A stretch of DNA of 64,000 nucleotides, taken from Candidatus Gastranaerophilales bacterium (GTDB lineage: Bacteria; Cyanobacteriota; Vampirovibrionia; Gastranaerophilales; Gastranaerophilaceae). The notes under the pieces are model-generated. The model was given only the letters and a program-made list of their open reading frames with translations. It made no database searches and was not told the origin of the DNA. Numbering within the stretch: position 1 is the first letter of the stretch; every line of letters starts with the position of its first letter. Location: assembly GCA_944325605.1 (NCBI GenBank), contig CALVAX010000002.1, forward strand, positions 1 through 64,000, in the 5' to 3' direction. A program made the position numbers and the translations under genes. Below are positions 9,102-17,145 of this stretch, piece after piece.

Positions 9102-9306
9102 ATCTGCAAGTACAAGATACCGGTTTCAGGGATTAAGTTTACACTAAAAAATTTTGACCGGTCTTTCCTGAACTTTTTTCAGTGGCTAATTGCTTTATTG
9201 TTGCTGAAACACGTTTAGCATGACAATACTTAGTTTATCCGGTTTAAATTTGTATTAAATTTCCAGTTTACAGAGATAGGGTTTTGCCATATATCGAATT
9301 GCCTGA

Positions 9307-12300
9307 TTATTTTTCGGGATTAAGATCTCTTAAAACTCTGTCAAGGCAGGTATTTGAAGAATATTGCCATTCACGGAAAGTTATACGGTTTACTTTGAAC
9401 CCGCAGCGTTCTAAGATTGCCTGTTTTTTCATTGAAGGCATTGCGGTTGAGAATTTATCTTCCATACCGTCAACTTCAATAACGATTTTGTCGTCTACAA
9501 GAAGGTCTGCGCTCAAACCTGCAATTTCTGCTCCTGCCTGAACTTTATGGCCGCGCTCGCGTATTTGTGCGGCGATTTCCTGTTCAAGTTCGTTTTTGTA
9601 TGTGTTTTCGGCGATATCACCGGAGAGCATTGCCTGACGCATATTTTGATAATGTTTCAAAAAGTTTATGTAATTTCTGAAGTGGCCTTCCGGAAGTTCT
9701 GTCGGGTCTTTTGATATGAAATTGATTACTTTATTTCTGGCACGTGTGACAGCGACGTTAAAGAGGTTCGGCTTTTGAAGGAAGATAAGGCTTTGCGGGA
9801 AACTGTTGTTTGCAATCGCCCAGCTTATCAGCATAATATCTCTTTCGTCACCCTGAAACGTGTGCGCTGTACCGATTTCAATCTGATGTTTTTTAATCAT
9901 GTGATCCGAAAGAACTTTAGAGAGAGAAACCTTCAACTGTTCAACCTGCGCGCGGAATGGGGAAATAATTCCGATAGAAACAGGATTGTCAGGGTTTTTG
10001 CGCTCATCTTCAATGACGATTTCGTGAACACGTTTGACAACCGCCTCTATTTCCGGAAGGTTTCGGGTTGCGTCTGCGTCGACCTTGCCGTCTTTGACTT
10101 CCTCAAGTTCTAATACAAGGTCATCGGATTTGTCTTTTCTCATAACTCTGATTCTGTCGTTGTAGAATTCGTGGTTTGAGAAGTTGATAACCGGCGGAAG
10201 GCTTCTGAAATGTTCGTCAAGCATAACTGAATTAATCGAATAATAGTCGGCAAGATCGAACATGGAATTTGTCCTGAAACGCCAGATTAACTGATATTTG
10301 TCCGGAATTCCGTACTGGCTTAAGAAAGACTGTTCTTTTGCTTTTTCGAGGAATGAAAGGTGCGGAAGCTGTTTGTCGTCGCCAACGATTACCGCGCGTT
10401 TGGCTCGGAAAAGTATCGGGAAACAGCTTGCGATGTCGCACTGGGAAGCTTCGTCAATAATTGCGACATCAAACATTCCTGGTTTCAGCGGAAGCGAGTC
10501 TGAAACGGCGTAAGTCGTTACGCACCAGCAGGGAAAGGCTTCAAGAAGCGGTTTAAAATCTTCTTCTTCAAGAATGTTTGTCTGCTGGCGTTTGCGGTTT
10601 GAGATAAGTGATTTTGCGTGGATTTTCAGCCTGCGGCATTTGTTTTCGTCACGCAGTAAGGCTCTTAAAGCTTCACGGCGTTTGTTTTTCAGAATATTCA
10701 CCGCAAGTTTTGGCTGTTTCTTTTTCATCTGGCGGATTTGTTCTGACATTATATGAAGGTTGCCCAGTGTCTGAATTTGTTCTTCGACACTGTTCATATC
10801 CGCAATTCTGGCGGCCATTTGAAGTTCTTCCGCAAGTTTGGAAAGGTTCTGCGGTGTTGCGTCAAAATCTTTCACTTCAAGAATTTTTTTCAGCTGCGAC
10901 AGCGTTGTAAAGTTGGTGAATTTGCTGAAAATTCCTGTTTTTTGAATGTTTTCGCGGAGTGTTTTAATTGTATTTCTGATTGTTTCGACTTCGCTCTTTT
11001 TGAGATTTTTTCTGATGAAAAACGGCGCCGGATGAAGCGGGCGTTCTTCTTCAACGTCAACGGCTTTGTCGTGCCAGAGTTTTTCAAGTTTTATAATCTG
11101 TTCGCACTTGTTTTCCGTGTCACGGAGGATATTGAGATGGTTTTTCATATCGTCCGTATCTGCAAATAAAGCATCTTCAAAATCGTTGTCAAGGGATGAG
11201 TGTTCCGCAATCAGGGCGTTAAGTTCGTTGCTTAATGACCGCTGGTAATTGAGCCTTCCGGCGCGGAGCGCCATGTGGCTTGCGCCGAGAGCATTCAATC
11301 TTTCAGCCACAACATCGACCGCCTTGTCCATTCTGGAGGCGACAAGAACTGTCTTACCGTTTGCGACAAGGTGTGCGACAAGGTTTACTATTGTCTGGGA
11401 TTTTCCTGTCCCAGGAGGCCCTTGAACAGCTACAAATTTTGTGTTGTCTATGTTTTTGATTACCTGCTGCTGGGTGTCTGAAAGCGACAAAGGGGTTATC
11501 GGATAAAATTCTTTTATTGCATTAATATCTTTTATTGGAACGGATTTTTCCTTGCTCTGTGCAAATTCTTCGTTAATTATACTGAGTGCTGTTTCTCTGT
11601 AAATTCCGCTCGGCTGTTCTGCTATTCGGGTCAATTCGTGCAAAACTCCCGCTGTCATTGAGGGTCGTTTTGTCAAAATGATGGCGCTTTGATATGTAAC
11701 AGAAATTTTTTCAAGTTTAACCCTTTGTTTTTGCTGCTGTTCTTCGTGTTCAATTACATCTTCTATATTTTCACCGTCGATTTTTTCTTTGTAAAAATCT
11801 TTTTCTTCGGTTTTTGTAATGTTGTCCTCTGTTTCATAATCCGATTTGTTGTATGAGATTTCAACCTCAGGAACAAGAGATTTTAATGTGGTTAAAAAGA
11901 TATTTAGTTTTTCCTCGGTTATCGGAAGTTCGGGCACAACGTCAAGAAGCCCTTCAAGCATAATATCGGTTTCATCTTCGTCGTCGGATTTTTTCATCAA
12001 AGCCGCAAGAGCACCGGTATTCAAAGATAAAACTTCATCAAGCGGAAGACAGTTGATGTTTACGCCGTTTCTCTCAAGTTTGCACGGCATATAAAGAAGC
12101 GGGGTCAAAAATTCATTCTGGCGTTTTGATTTGCTGCTTTTTCCGACAAGAAAAAGATATCCGTAAATCAAATATTTGTCTTTTGAGCCGAGTTCACTCT
12201 GAAGCATAAGTTCCGTGAGTTTGCTGTCTTTGCCGTCAAGTGAAATGTAATCTTTATTCTGTGTAAAAAGTTCTTCTTCGCCTTTTAGAAAAATCCATTT

Positions 12301-12441
12301 GTTATCTTTGTCGCCTTTGAGGTTGCGGAAAGTTGAACTTTTAACTTCTTCCCTCACACAGTCGTGAAGATACTGGCTTAATTTTTTTATAAAACTGTTG
12401 TTAAACGCTGAATTTAGTGCTTTTGTTGCTTCCTGTAACAT
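9307..12441 (-). CDS. Superfamily 1 helicase with C-terminal PD-(D/E)XK nuclease-like domain
   Basis: 1044 aa from the chosen start. Helicase motifs: Walker A GPPGTGKSQTI, motif Ia VASRMDKAVD, Walker B AIIDEASQCD, motif III VGDDKQLPH, motif IV LDEHFRS, motif V GTAHTFQGDERD and motif VI VAVTRARNK, all of the DNA2/NAM7/UPF1 type. The last 100 residues look like a Vsr/DUF559-type nuclease fold (SADLLVDDKIVIEVDG). Such fusions occur in DNA repair and in phage-defence loci; no other defence gene lies nearby. An ATG at 12441 with ribosome site AGGAG is preferred over one 81 bp upstream. Confidence 0.88.
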   Translation of the reverse strand: MLQEATKALNSAFNNSFIKKLSQYLHDCVREEVKSSTFRNLKGDKDNKWIFLKGEEELFTQNKDYISLDGKDSKLTELMLQSELGSKDKYLIYGYLFLVGKSSKSKRQNEFLTPLLYMPCKLERNGVNINCLPLDEVLSLNTGALAALMKKSDDEDETDIMLEGLLDVVPELPITEEKLNIFLTTLKSLVPEVEISYNKSDYETEDNITKTEEKDFYKEKIDGENIEDVIEHEEQQQKQRVKLEKISVTYQSAIILTKRPSMTAGVLHELTRIAEQPSGIYRETALSIINEEFAQSKEKSVPIKDINAIKEFYPITPLSLSDTQQQVIKNIDNTKFVAVQGPPGTGKSQTIVNLVAHLVANGKTVLVASRMDKAVDVVAERLNALGASHMALRAGRLNYQRSLSNELNALIAEHSSLDNDFEDALFADTDDMKNHLNILRDTENKCEQIIKLEKLWHDKAVDVEEERPLHPAPFFIRKNLKKSEVETIRNTIKTLRENIQKTGIFSKFTNFTTLSQLKKILEVKDFDATPQNLSKLAEELQMAARIADMNSVEEQIQTLGNLHIMSEQIRQMKKKQPKLAVNILKNKRREALRALLRDENKCRRLKIHAKSLISNRKRQQTNILEEEDFKPLLEAFPCWCVTTYAVSDSLPLKPGMFDVAIIDEASQCDIASCFPILFRAKRAVIVGDDKQLPHLSFLEKAKEQSFLSQYGIPDKYQLIWRFRTNSMFDLADYYSINSVMLDEHFRSLPPVINFSNHEFYNDRIRVMRKDKSDDLVLELEEVKDGKVDADATRNLPEIEAVVKRVHEIVIEDERKNPDNPVSIGIISPFRAQVEQLKVSLSKVLSDHMIKKHQIEIGTAHTFQGDERDIMLISWAIANNSFPQSLIFLQKPNLFNVAVTRARNKVINFISKDPTELPEGHFRNYINFLKHYQNMRQAMLSGDIAENTYKNELEQEIAAQIRERGHKVQAGAEIAGLSADLLVDDKIVIEVDGMEDKFSTAMPSMKKQAILERCGFKVNRITFREWQYSSNTCLDRVLRDLNPEK

Positions 12442-12552
12442 TATGACTCCTCTTTTATCCCCTTTTTGAGAAAATTTTGCCGTTTTGTTTTTAACATGCC
12501 GCAAGGGGTTAAAATCTTCCATTTTTTCTTATTTTACGATAAAATCAGTGTT

Positions 12553-13722
12553 ATGGACATCATCAGTTTAAACGATACTTCAAATCTGTACCTTGTCGGC
12601 GGGGTTGTGCGTGATGAACTTCTCGGGATTAAATCCCTTGATGTTGATATGGTTTACGAAGGAAATGCGATTGAGGATTGTGCGGATTTAGGCGAACTCA
12701 TACAGGTAAATCCTGATTTTGGTACAATCCGCTTGAAATTAAACACTCATCGGAATTCCAGTCATTTTCCGGATGAAAACGGCGAAATTCTGCCATCTCC
12801 CACAGTGAGAGAGGTTACTGCTGTTGACATAGCCTCAACCCGCACGGAAAATTACCCGCACAAAGGGCATTTGCCGGTTGTTGATAAAATTGGAGTTCCT
12901 TTAAAAGAAGATGTTATGCGCCGTGATTTTACGATAAATTCTCTCTACAAATCCGTTAAGAATGGCGAAATTCTTGACTTTACGGGCGGGCTTGAGGATT
13001 TGAAAAACAAGAAAATCCGTATCCTTCACGACAAAAGTTTCATTGACGACCCGACAAGAATAATCCGCGCGCTCAAATTTTCTCATCGTTTCGGGTTTGA
13101 ATTGGAAGCTGAAACCCGGAAATTGTGCGATGAGTATTTGAAAAATATAAATTATGACATGTGTTATAAGCGTGTAAAAAAAGAACTCATTGAAACCCTC
13201 GGGCTGAACAGTGACAAACTTTTTGCAGAATTTATAAAAAGCGGAATTTACAAACTCGTGACAGAAACAGATGTTGAATTGCCTGATGTGCCGGTTGAAC
13301 CTTTGATAAAAAAATATGCGCCAAAATCCGAAAATATCTGGTTGATTTATACAGGTGTTCTGCGTGACCTTGGACGCCTTGAACTTACACGGAAAGAACA
13401 GAAAATCCTTGACGATTTCAAAGAACTGGAAGCGTTAGAATTAAAAAATGATTTTGAAATTTACAGGGCTTTTGAGGGAAAAGAAATTGAAAGCGTGATT
13501 CTTTATGCGGTTTTGAAAGACAAAAAAACAGCCCTGCATTATCTGGATGATTTAAAAAAAATAAAAATTCAGACAACGGGCAAAGATTTAGAAGCGGCAG
13601 GATTTACCCCCTCGCCAAAGTACAGGGAAATTTTTGACTTCCTCCTGCAAAAAAAACTTGAAAATCCTGAAATGACTTTAGAAGATGAAATATGCGAAAT
13701 AAGAAGAAAATATAATAATTAA
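12553..13722 (+). CDS. CCA tRNA nucleotidyltransferase / poly(A) polymerase family
   Basis: 389 aa. The class II nucleotidyltransferase head is clear: LVGGVVRDELLG, then LDVDMVYEGNA with the catalytic aspartates (family DxD), RDFTINSLY, and the neck motif DPTRIIRALKFSHRFGF. It most likely adds or repairs the 3' CCA of tRNAs; a CC- or A-adding-only enzyme cannot be excluded. No ribosome site precedes the ATG. Instead a -10-like TAAAAT (12540-12545) ends 7 bases upstream, suggesting a leaderless mRNA. The gene diverges from the helicase gene. Confidence 0.88.
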   Translation: MDIISLNDTSNLYLVGGVVRDELLGIKSLDVDMVYEGNAIEDCADLGELIQVNPDFGTIRLKLNTHRNSSHFPDENGEILPSPTVREVTAVDIASTRTENYPHKGHLPVVDKIGVPLKEDVMRRDFTINSLYKSVKNGEILDFTGGLEDLKNKKIRILHDKSFIDDPTRIIRALKFSHRFGFELEAETRKLCDEYLKNINYDMCYKRVKKELIETLGLNSDKLFAEFIKSGIYKLVTETDVELPDVPVEPLIKKYAPKSENIWLIYTGVLRDLGRLELTRKEQKILDDFKELEALELKNDFEIYRAFEGKEIESVILYAVLKDKKTALHYLDDLKKIKIQTTGKDLEAAGFTPSPKYREIFDFLLQKKLENPEMTLEDEICEIRRKYNN

Positions 13723-13736
13723 GGAAGGAATATAAA

Positions 13737-14108
13737 ATGAATAATTTAATACAAAATATAAAAGTTTACGGTTTGAGCGGGCTGCTTGCATGCAGTACAG
13801 CATCCTGCGAAACAGGTTTGCACGGGAAAAAAGCATTGGATGAAAGTAAAAAAGATGCTCTGGAAACCGTCGATTATAAAAATCTTCCGGTGAATGAGTA
13901 TGATAGGTTATTAACCGGCGAAAAGCAGGTAAGTAAAAGTATTTGGGCGTGGGATAACAACGTAAAAGCAATCAGATACTGGGACAGTATAAAAACTGAT
14001 GCGCTTGTGAAAAAAGCATATCAGGAAGGCGCGCAGATGGTTCGCGACAGTATCGCAAAAGCAAATCTTCAAAAAATTGCAGCAGATTCTTTGAAACATG
14101 TAAAATAG
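13737..14108 (+). CDS. Putative small lipoprotein
   Basis: 123 aa, not recognised. The N-terminus has a short hydrophobic stretch ending in a lipobox-like LLAC (Cys at about 19), so it is probably lipidated after signal peptidase II cleavage. The rest is hydrophilic and helical, ending in a basic tail. A strong ribosome site (AAGGAAGG) precedes the ATG. It lies 14 bp after the nucleotidyltransferase gene and is probably co-transcribed. Confidence 0.7.
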   Translation: MNNLIQNIKVYGLSGLLACSTASCETGLHGKKALDESKKDALETVDYKNLPVNEYDRLLTGEKQVSKSIWAWDNNVKAIRYWDSIKTDALVKKAYQEGAQMVRDSIAKANLQKIAADSLKHVK

Positions 14109-14150
14109 TATAGTTGCAAGAGTAATATTTTGAAAATTTATTTTTCCCCC

Positions 14151-14178
14151 TTGAAAAAATAAAAAATACGTTTATAAT
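14151..14178 (+). promoter_or_regulatory. Promoter upstream of the ssrA repeat region
   Basis: TTGAAA (14151-14156), 16-bp spacer, TATAAT (14173-14178). A start near 14185 would read through both 159-bp repeat units into ssrA, giving a precursor with about 375 extra 5' nucleotides. Confidence 0.65.
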
Positions 14179-14243
14179 GATAGAACGGGATGCAAGCTGC
14201 AAAGTTTAAACCTGCGGTCATGTACATTAATAATTGAATACAT

Positions 14244-14561
14244 GGGGACGTTTGCCTTCTTTTCTTAATGAGAGCGAAGCTCGAATTAAAGAAAATGGCG
14301 TCACGGCTTCAGGAATACTGTCGCAATAGTAAAAAACAAACAGACAGTGACAGGATTTGCACCGTACGCAGTACGGTCACGCACATTAAAAATTGAATAC
14401 ATGGGGACGTTTGCCTTCTTTTCTTAATGAGAGCGAAGCTCGAATTAAAGAAAATGGCGTCACGGCTTCAGGAATACTGTCGCAATAGTAGAATACAAGC
14501 AAACAGTGACAGGATTTGCACCGTACGCAGTACGGTCACGCACATTAAAAATTGAATACAT
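14244..14561 (+). repeat. Two tandem 159-bp copies carrying the tmRNA 5' junction
   Basis: Units at 14244-14402 and 14403-14561 are nearly identical (short differences near 14330 and 14490). Each begins GGGGACGTTTGCC, and each ends with the same leader TTAAAAATTGAATACAT that precedes the real tmRNA 5' end. The 5' flank plus first bases of the tmRNA (GGGGACGTTT) therefore occurs three times in phase. Each unit can fold a hairpin from TTTTCTTAAT to ATTAAAGAAAA and a perfect ACCGTAC-GCA-GTACGGT hairpin. Confidence 0.9.
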
Positions 14562-14961
14562 GGGGACGTTTTGGATTTGACAGGATGTTTCGGTTGGAAC
14601 AGGCTGCGGGTTCGTGCGCTGTTCACGGTTATCAACGAGCAAAACAAATTAAATGCTAACGTAGTTGAAGCAGACTTCAGCAAAGCAGCATATGCAAAAG
14701 CTGCCTAGTTTGCGATTATAGCTCCTTGTAACGCCCAGCTTGCCGGTGTTATGAGGCCATCATGCAAGACGCAGTGCAGTGATTGGCGGTAACTGCATCA
14801 AGACTTCCGTCAGGGGTTTAGAGTTTCCCTAAAATAAAACCACAGGCTGATTTATAAGGTTGTGATTTTCCCCTGAATCAGCCGGAAAATGAAAATCTAC
14901 ACTCGTAGACGTCGGTTACAATCCATTTTGGACGCGGGTTCGACTCCCGCCGTCTCCACCA
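14562..14961 (+). ncRNA. Transfer-messenger RNA (tmRNA)
   Basis: One-piece tmRNA of about 400 nt. The 5' end GGGGACGTTTTGGATTTGAC pairs with the 3' acceptor strand CGTCTCCACCA, and the T-arm GGTTCGACTCCC is intact. The resume frame reads (A)NVVEADFSKAAYAKAA then TAG (about 14654-14709), a typical hydrophobic alanine-ended proteolysis tag. It rescues stalled ribosomes and marks the broken product for proteolysis. An intrinsic terminator follows at 14971. The tandem repeat immediately upstream is unusual. Confidence 0.97.
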
Positions 14962-14970
14962 TTAAAATTC

Positions 14971-14995
14971 AGAGGCTTGTGATAGCCTCTTTTTT
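14971..14995 (+). terminator. Intrinsic terminator of ssrA
   Basis: Stem AGAGGCT / AGCCTCT with a 6-base loop, then TTTTTT, ten bases after the CCA end. The remaining bases to 15244 hold only an imperfect inverted repeat (AAGAGAATTT ... AAATTCTCTT, about 15037-15096). Confidence 0.85.
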
Positions 14996-15244
14996 AATAC
15001 CAAATTCACCGCACTGTGCAGGCCTTCGCCGATTTAAGAGAATTTACTCGGTTCGATTTTTAGCGAATTTTACCAAGCTTGCATCAAAATTCTCTTTGGG
15101 CAAATAAAAAAGTCCTTTCAGAAATATAGATACAGAGCTGTTTTTAGTAAGTTTGGACAAAAGCTCGACTTTTACCATCCTGAGATAAATAAAAATTATA
15201 AACTAATGTCTATCGACAAAAATTATTGTTGTATAATTTTAACT

Positions 15245-15766
15245 ATGAAAAAAATATTTTTAGTCATTTTTTTATTAATCATAACAAACCTTCCAGTATT
15301 TGCTGAATACAAGCCTATTCCAGAAACTTTAAGCAAACAATATAAAAAGGAAATGGAACAGATTATTAATAGTGAGTATAAAAAAACAATTAATAATATT
15401 GATAATCACGTGAAAGATGCAAAAAGAATAAGAGATAAAATTTTAAAAAATGGGTTTAATATAGATGATTATATAACTTTATCTCTTATTCCTGATACTT
15501 GTATTCCTTCCGCTGATTTAGATTTGTACGGAAAAATGTTAAAAGTTACGCAAGAAAAATATTTGGGTATGGAATATAAACCTATCAGTACTGATAGTGT
15601 AAACCCTATTGATGACATTCTATCACCATATTTCAGGGATAACAATGTTAATAGGAGTAAGCTAAACAAAATTTTACTTTATGAAAATAAAAAAATTAAG
15701 ATTGTAGAAGAGTATATTAAACAAGTTGAAAAACTACGTCCGACTAGTAATCAAAATATTTATTAG
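15245..15766 (+). CDS. Exported hypothetical protein
   Basis: 173 aa with a signal peptide (MKKIFLVIFLLIITNLPVFA). The mature part is Lys/Asn/Ile-rich, mostly helical, and not recognised. A TATAAT (15232-15237) lies 7 bases before the ATG with no ribosome site, again suggesting a leaderless message. Its 3' end overlaps the convergent M23 gene by 23 bp. Codon use looks more AT-rich than the flanking housekeeping genes, and it opens the accessory segment downstream of ssrA. Confidence 0.65.
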   Translation: MKKIFLVIFLLIITNLPVFAEYKPIPETLSKQYKKEMEQIINSEYKKTINNIDNHVKDAKRIRDKILKNGFNIDDYITLSLIPDTCIPSADLDLYGKMLKVTQEKYLGMEYKPISTDSVNPIDDILSPYFRDNNVNRSKLNKILLYENKKIKIVEEYIKQVEKLRPTSNQNIY

Positions 15767-16730
15767 GATTTACCGGAGTTCCTTTATAAACTCCTTCTCT
15801 TATTGTAATGTGTAAATGAGGGCCTTGTGAATGACCTGTATTTCCTGATTTTGCAATTATTTGTCCCTGTTTGATTTGTTCCCCTGCATGTACATTCCAA
15901 GATGATAAATGCCCGTATTCACTGGTTACAATTTTTCCATTTATTTTATGGGTAATTATAACATATTGCCCATATCCTTTAGGATCATTTGCACCTGCAT
16001 AGTAAACAGTTCCATCGGCAACAGCTTTTATTGGGGTACCGACAGGTACTGCAATATCAATTCCATTATGGACGTGTGTACTTCGTTGTTCTCCATATTG
16101 TCCAACAATTGGCCCATTGCAAGGCTTTATCCATCTTTGTGATTGAGGCAGCGTTGGGGTTTTAGGTGCAGGATTCAGTTGTGGTGCTTTAGATGTTGGC
16201 TGAGGTGTCGAAGTTTGAGGATTCTGATTTTCAGATGAGATTCTATTAGTATTAGAATTTTCTTCTTTTGCTCTTTCAAAATCTCCGTTTGAACTTGTAT
16301 CTTCCACAATTTCAACAGTACATTTGCAATTCGGGTGAGGACGTTCGGGAACTTCTTCATAAAAATCAAATTCTTTGCCATCTAAAGATTTGCATACATC
16401 ACATGTATTCTCGCTATTTTCAGAGTGCCAGATATATTTGTTATAACTAATACCGCCCTTCAAAAGAATAGTTTCAATATTTTCTTTTTCTTCCTGAGCA
16501 TCCTGATTATAATTATTTTCATTCAGTTTTTTATATCTATGCAAGGATTTGCCAATACTTTGCAAATCACTAAATTTTTTCAAAATTTTATTTTTGTCTT
16601 TTTGGTTAATAACAGGATTTGAATGATTTTTCAGTAAATTCTCCTGCGATTTGGAGATATCATCCAAAGTAGTTTCTAATTCCACATCACTTTTAAATGC
16701 TTGCTGAATTTTTTCTTTTAATTTTGCCAT
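15744..16730 (-). CDS. M23 (LytM) metallopeptidase fused to a phage-head-type Cys/His domain
   Basis: 328 aa. Residues 1-95 are charged and helical. About 98-145 form a Cys/His module (WHSENSENTCDVC ... ERPHPNCKC) matching the C-terminal part of phage Mu-F / SPP1 gp7 minor head proteins. A Pro/Gln/Thr linker covers about 150-205. The rest is an M23 domain with zinc and catalytic residues in STHVHNGID and GPHLHI. M23 enzymes cut peptidoglycan cross-bridges. There is no signal peptide, so delivery would need a phage-like or other route. A good ribosome site (AGGAGG) precedes the ATG. It is convergent with 15245-15766. Confidence 0.85.
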   Translation of the reverse strand: MAKLKEKIQQAFKSDVELETTLDDISKSQENLLKNHSNPVINQKDKNKILKKFSDLQSIGKSLHRYKKLNENNYNQDAQEEKENIETILLKGGISYNKYIWHSENSENTCDVCKSLDGKEFDFYEEVPERPHPNCKCTVEIVEDTSSNGDFERAKEENSNTNRISSENQNPQTSTPQPTSKAPQLNPAPKTPTLPQSQRWIKPCNGPIVGQYGEQRSTHVHNGIDIAVPVGTPIKAVADGTVYYAGANDPKGYGQYVIITHKINGKIVTSEYGHLSSWNVHAGEQIKQGQIIAKSGNTGHSQGPHLHITIREGVYKGTPVNPNKYFDY

Positions 16731-16922
16731 TTTATATTCCTCCTTATTTCTACAATATATTTGCTGTATCCGGTGTAAATCTTAAAAAACATTCATACTA
16801 TAACGATTATTCAAATTACCCGCCAGTCCGTAATTTTACGTAACTCTTTAGAGTAATTGACATGGAAACCCGTACTTTGACATGCTTTAAGCCTGATTTG
16901 ACCGACAAAAATAATAAAATTT

Positions 16923-16946
16923 ACAAAATTTTTGTAAAAATTTTGT
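16923..16946. promoter_or_regulatory. 24-bp near-perfect palindrome between divergent genes
   Basis: ACAAAATTTTT-GT-AAAAATTTTGT lies in the 415-bp gap between the M23 and Fic genes. It could be an operator or a weak terminator. The rest of the gap holds the left 87-bp direct repeat and the Fic promoter. Confidence 0.45.
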
Positions 16947-16985
16947 TTAACATATGATGTGTCAAATTGATACAAAAATCACCAG

Positions 16986-17072
16986 AAATACTTGATATTA
17001 CTACAACATAGAGTAATATTGTAAATAGGATAAAATACATAATGGGAAAATCTTGGACATTATTTCGACTTC
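16986..17072. repeat. Left 87-bp direct repeat flanking the Fic gene
   Basis: Starts AAATACTTGATATTACTA and ends TATTTCGACTTC. It matches 18231-18317 in the same orientation with about five mismatches in 87. The pair brackets the Fic gene, leaving 1158 bp between copies. Confidence 0.9.
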
Positions 17073-17085
17073 TTATACAAATATC

Positions 17086-17114
17086 TTGACAATCAGATAA
17101 GAATAATATACTAT
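17086..17114 (+). promoter_or_regulatory. Fic gene promoter with direct-repeat operator candidate
   Basis: TTGACA (17086-17091), 17-bp spacer, TACTAT (17109-17114). From the -10 into the leader the sequence repeats ATTAGGTC-type words (ATTAGGTC, ATTAGGTC, then a related AATCAGGT), which could bind the winged helix at the C-terminus of the Fic protein. The autoregulation is inferred. Confidence 0.65.
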
Positions 17115-17145
17115 TAGGTCATATTAGGTCTAATCAGGTATTGTT

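Noticed and set aside
14930-14961. Separate tRNA gene
   Set aside because: This is the T-arm and acceptor end of the tmRNA.
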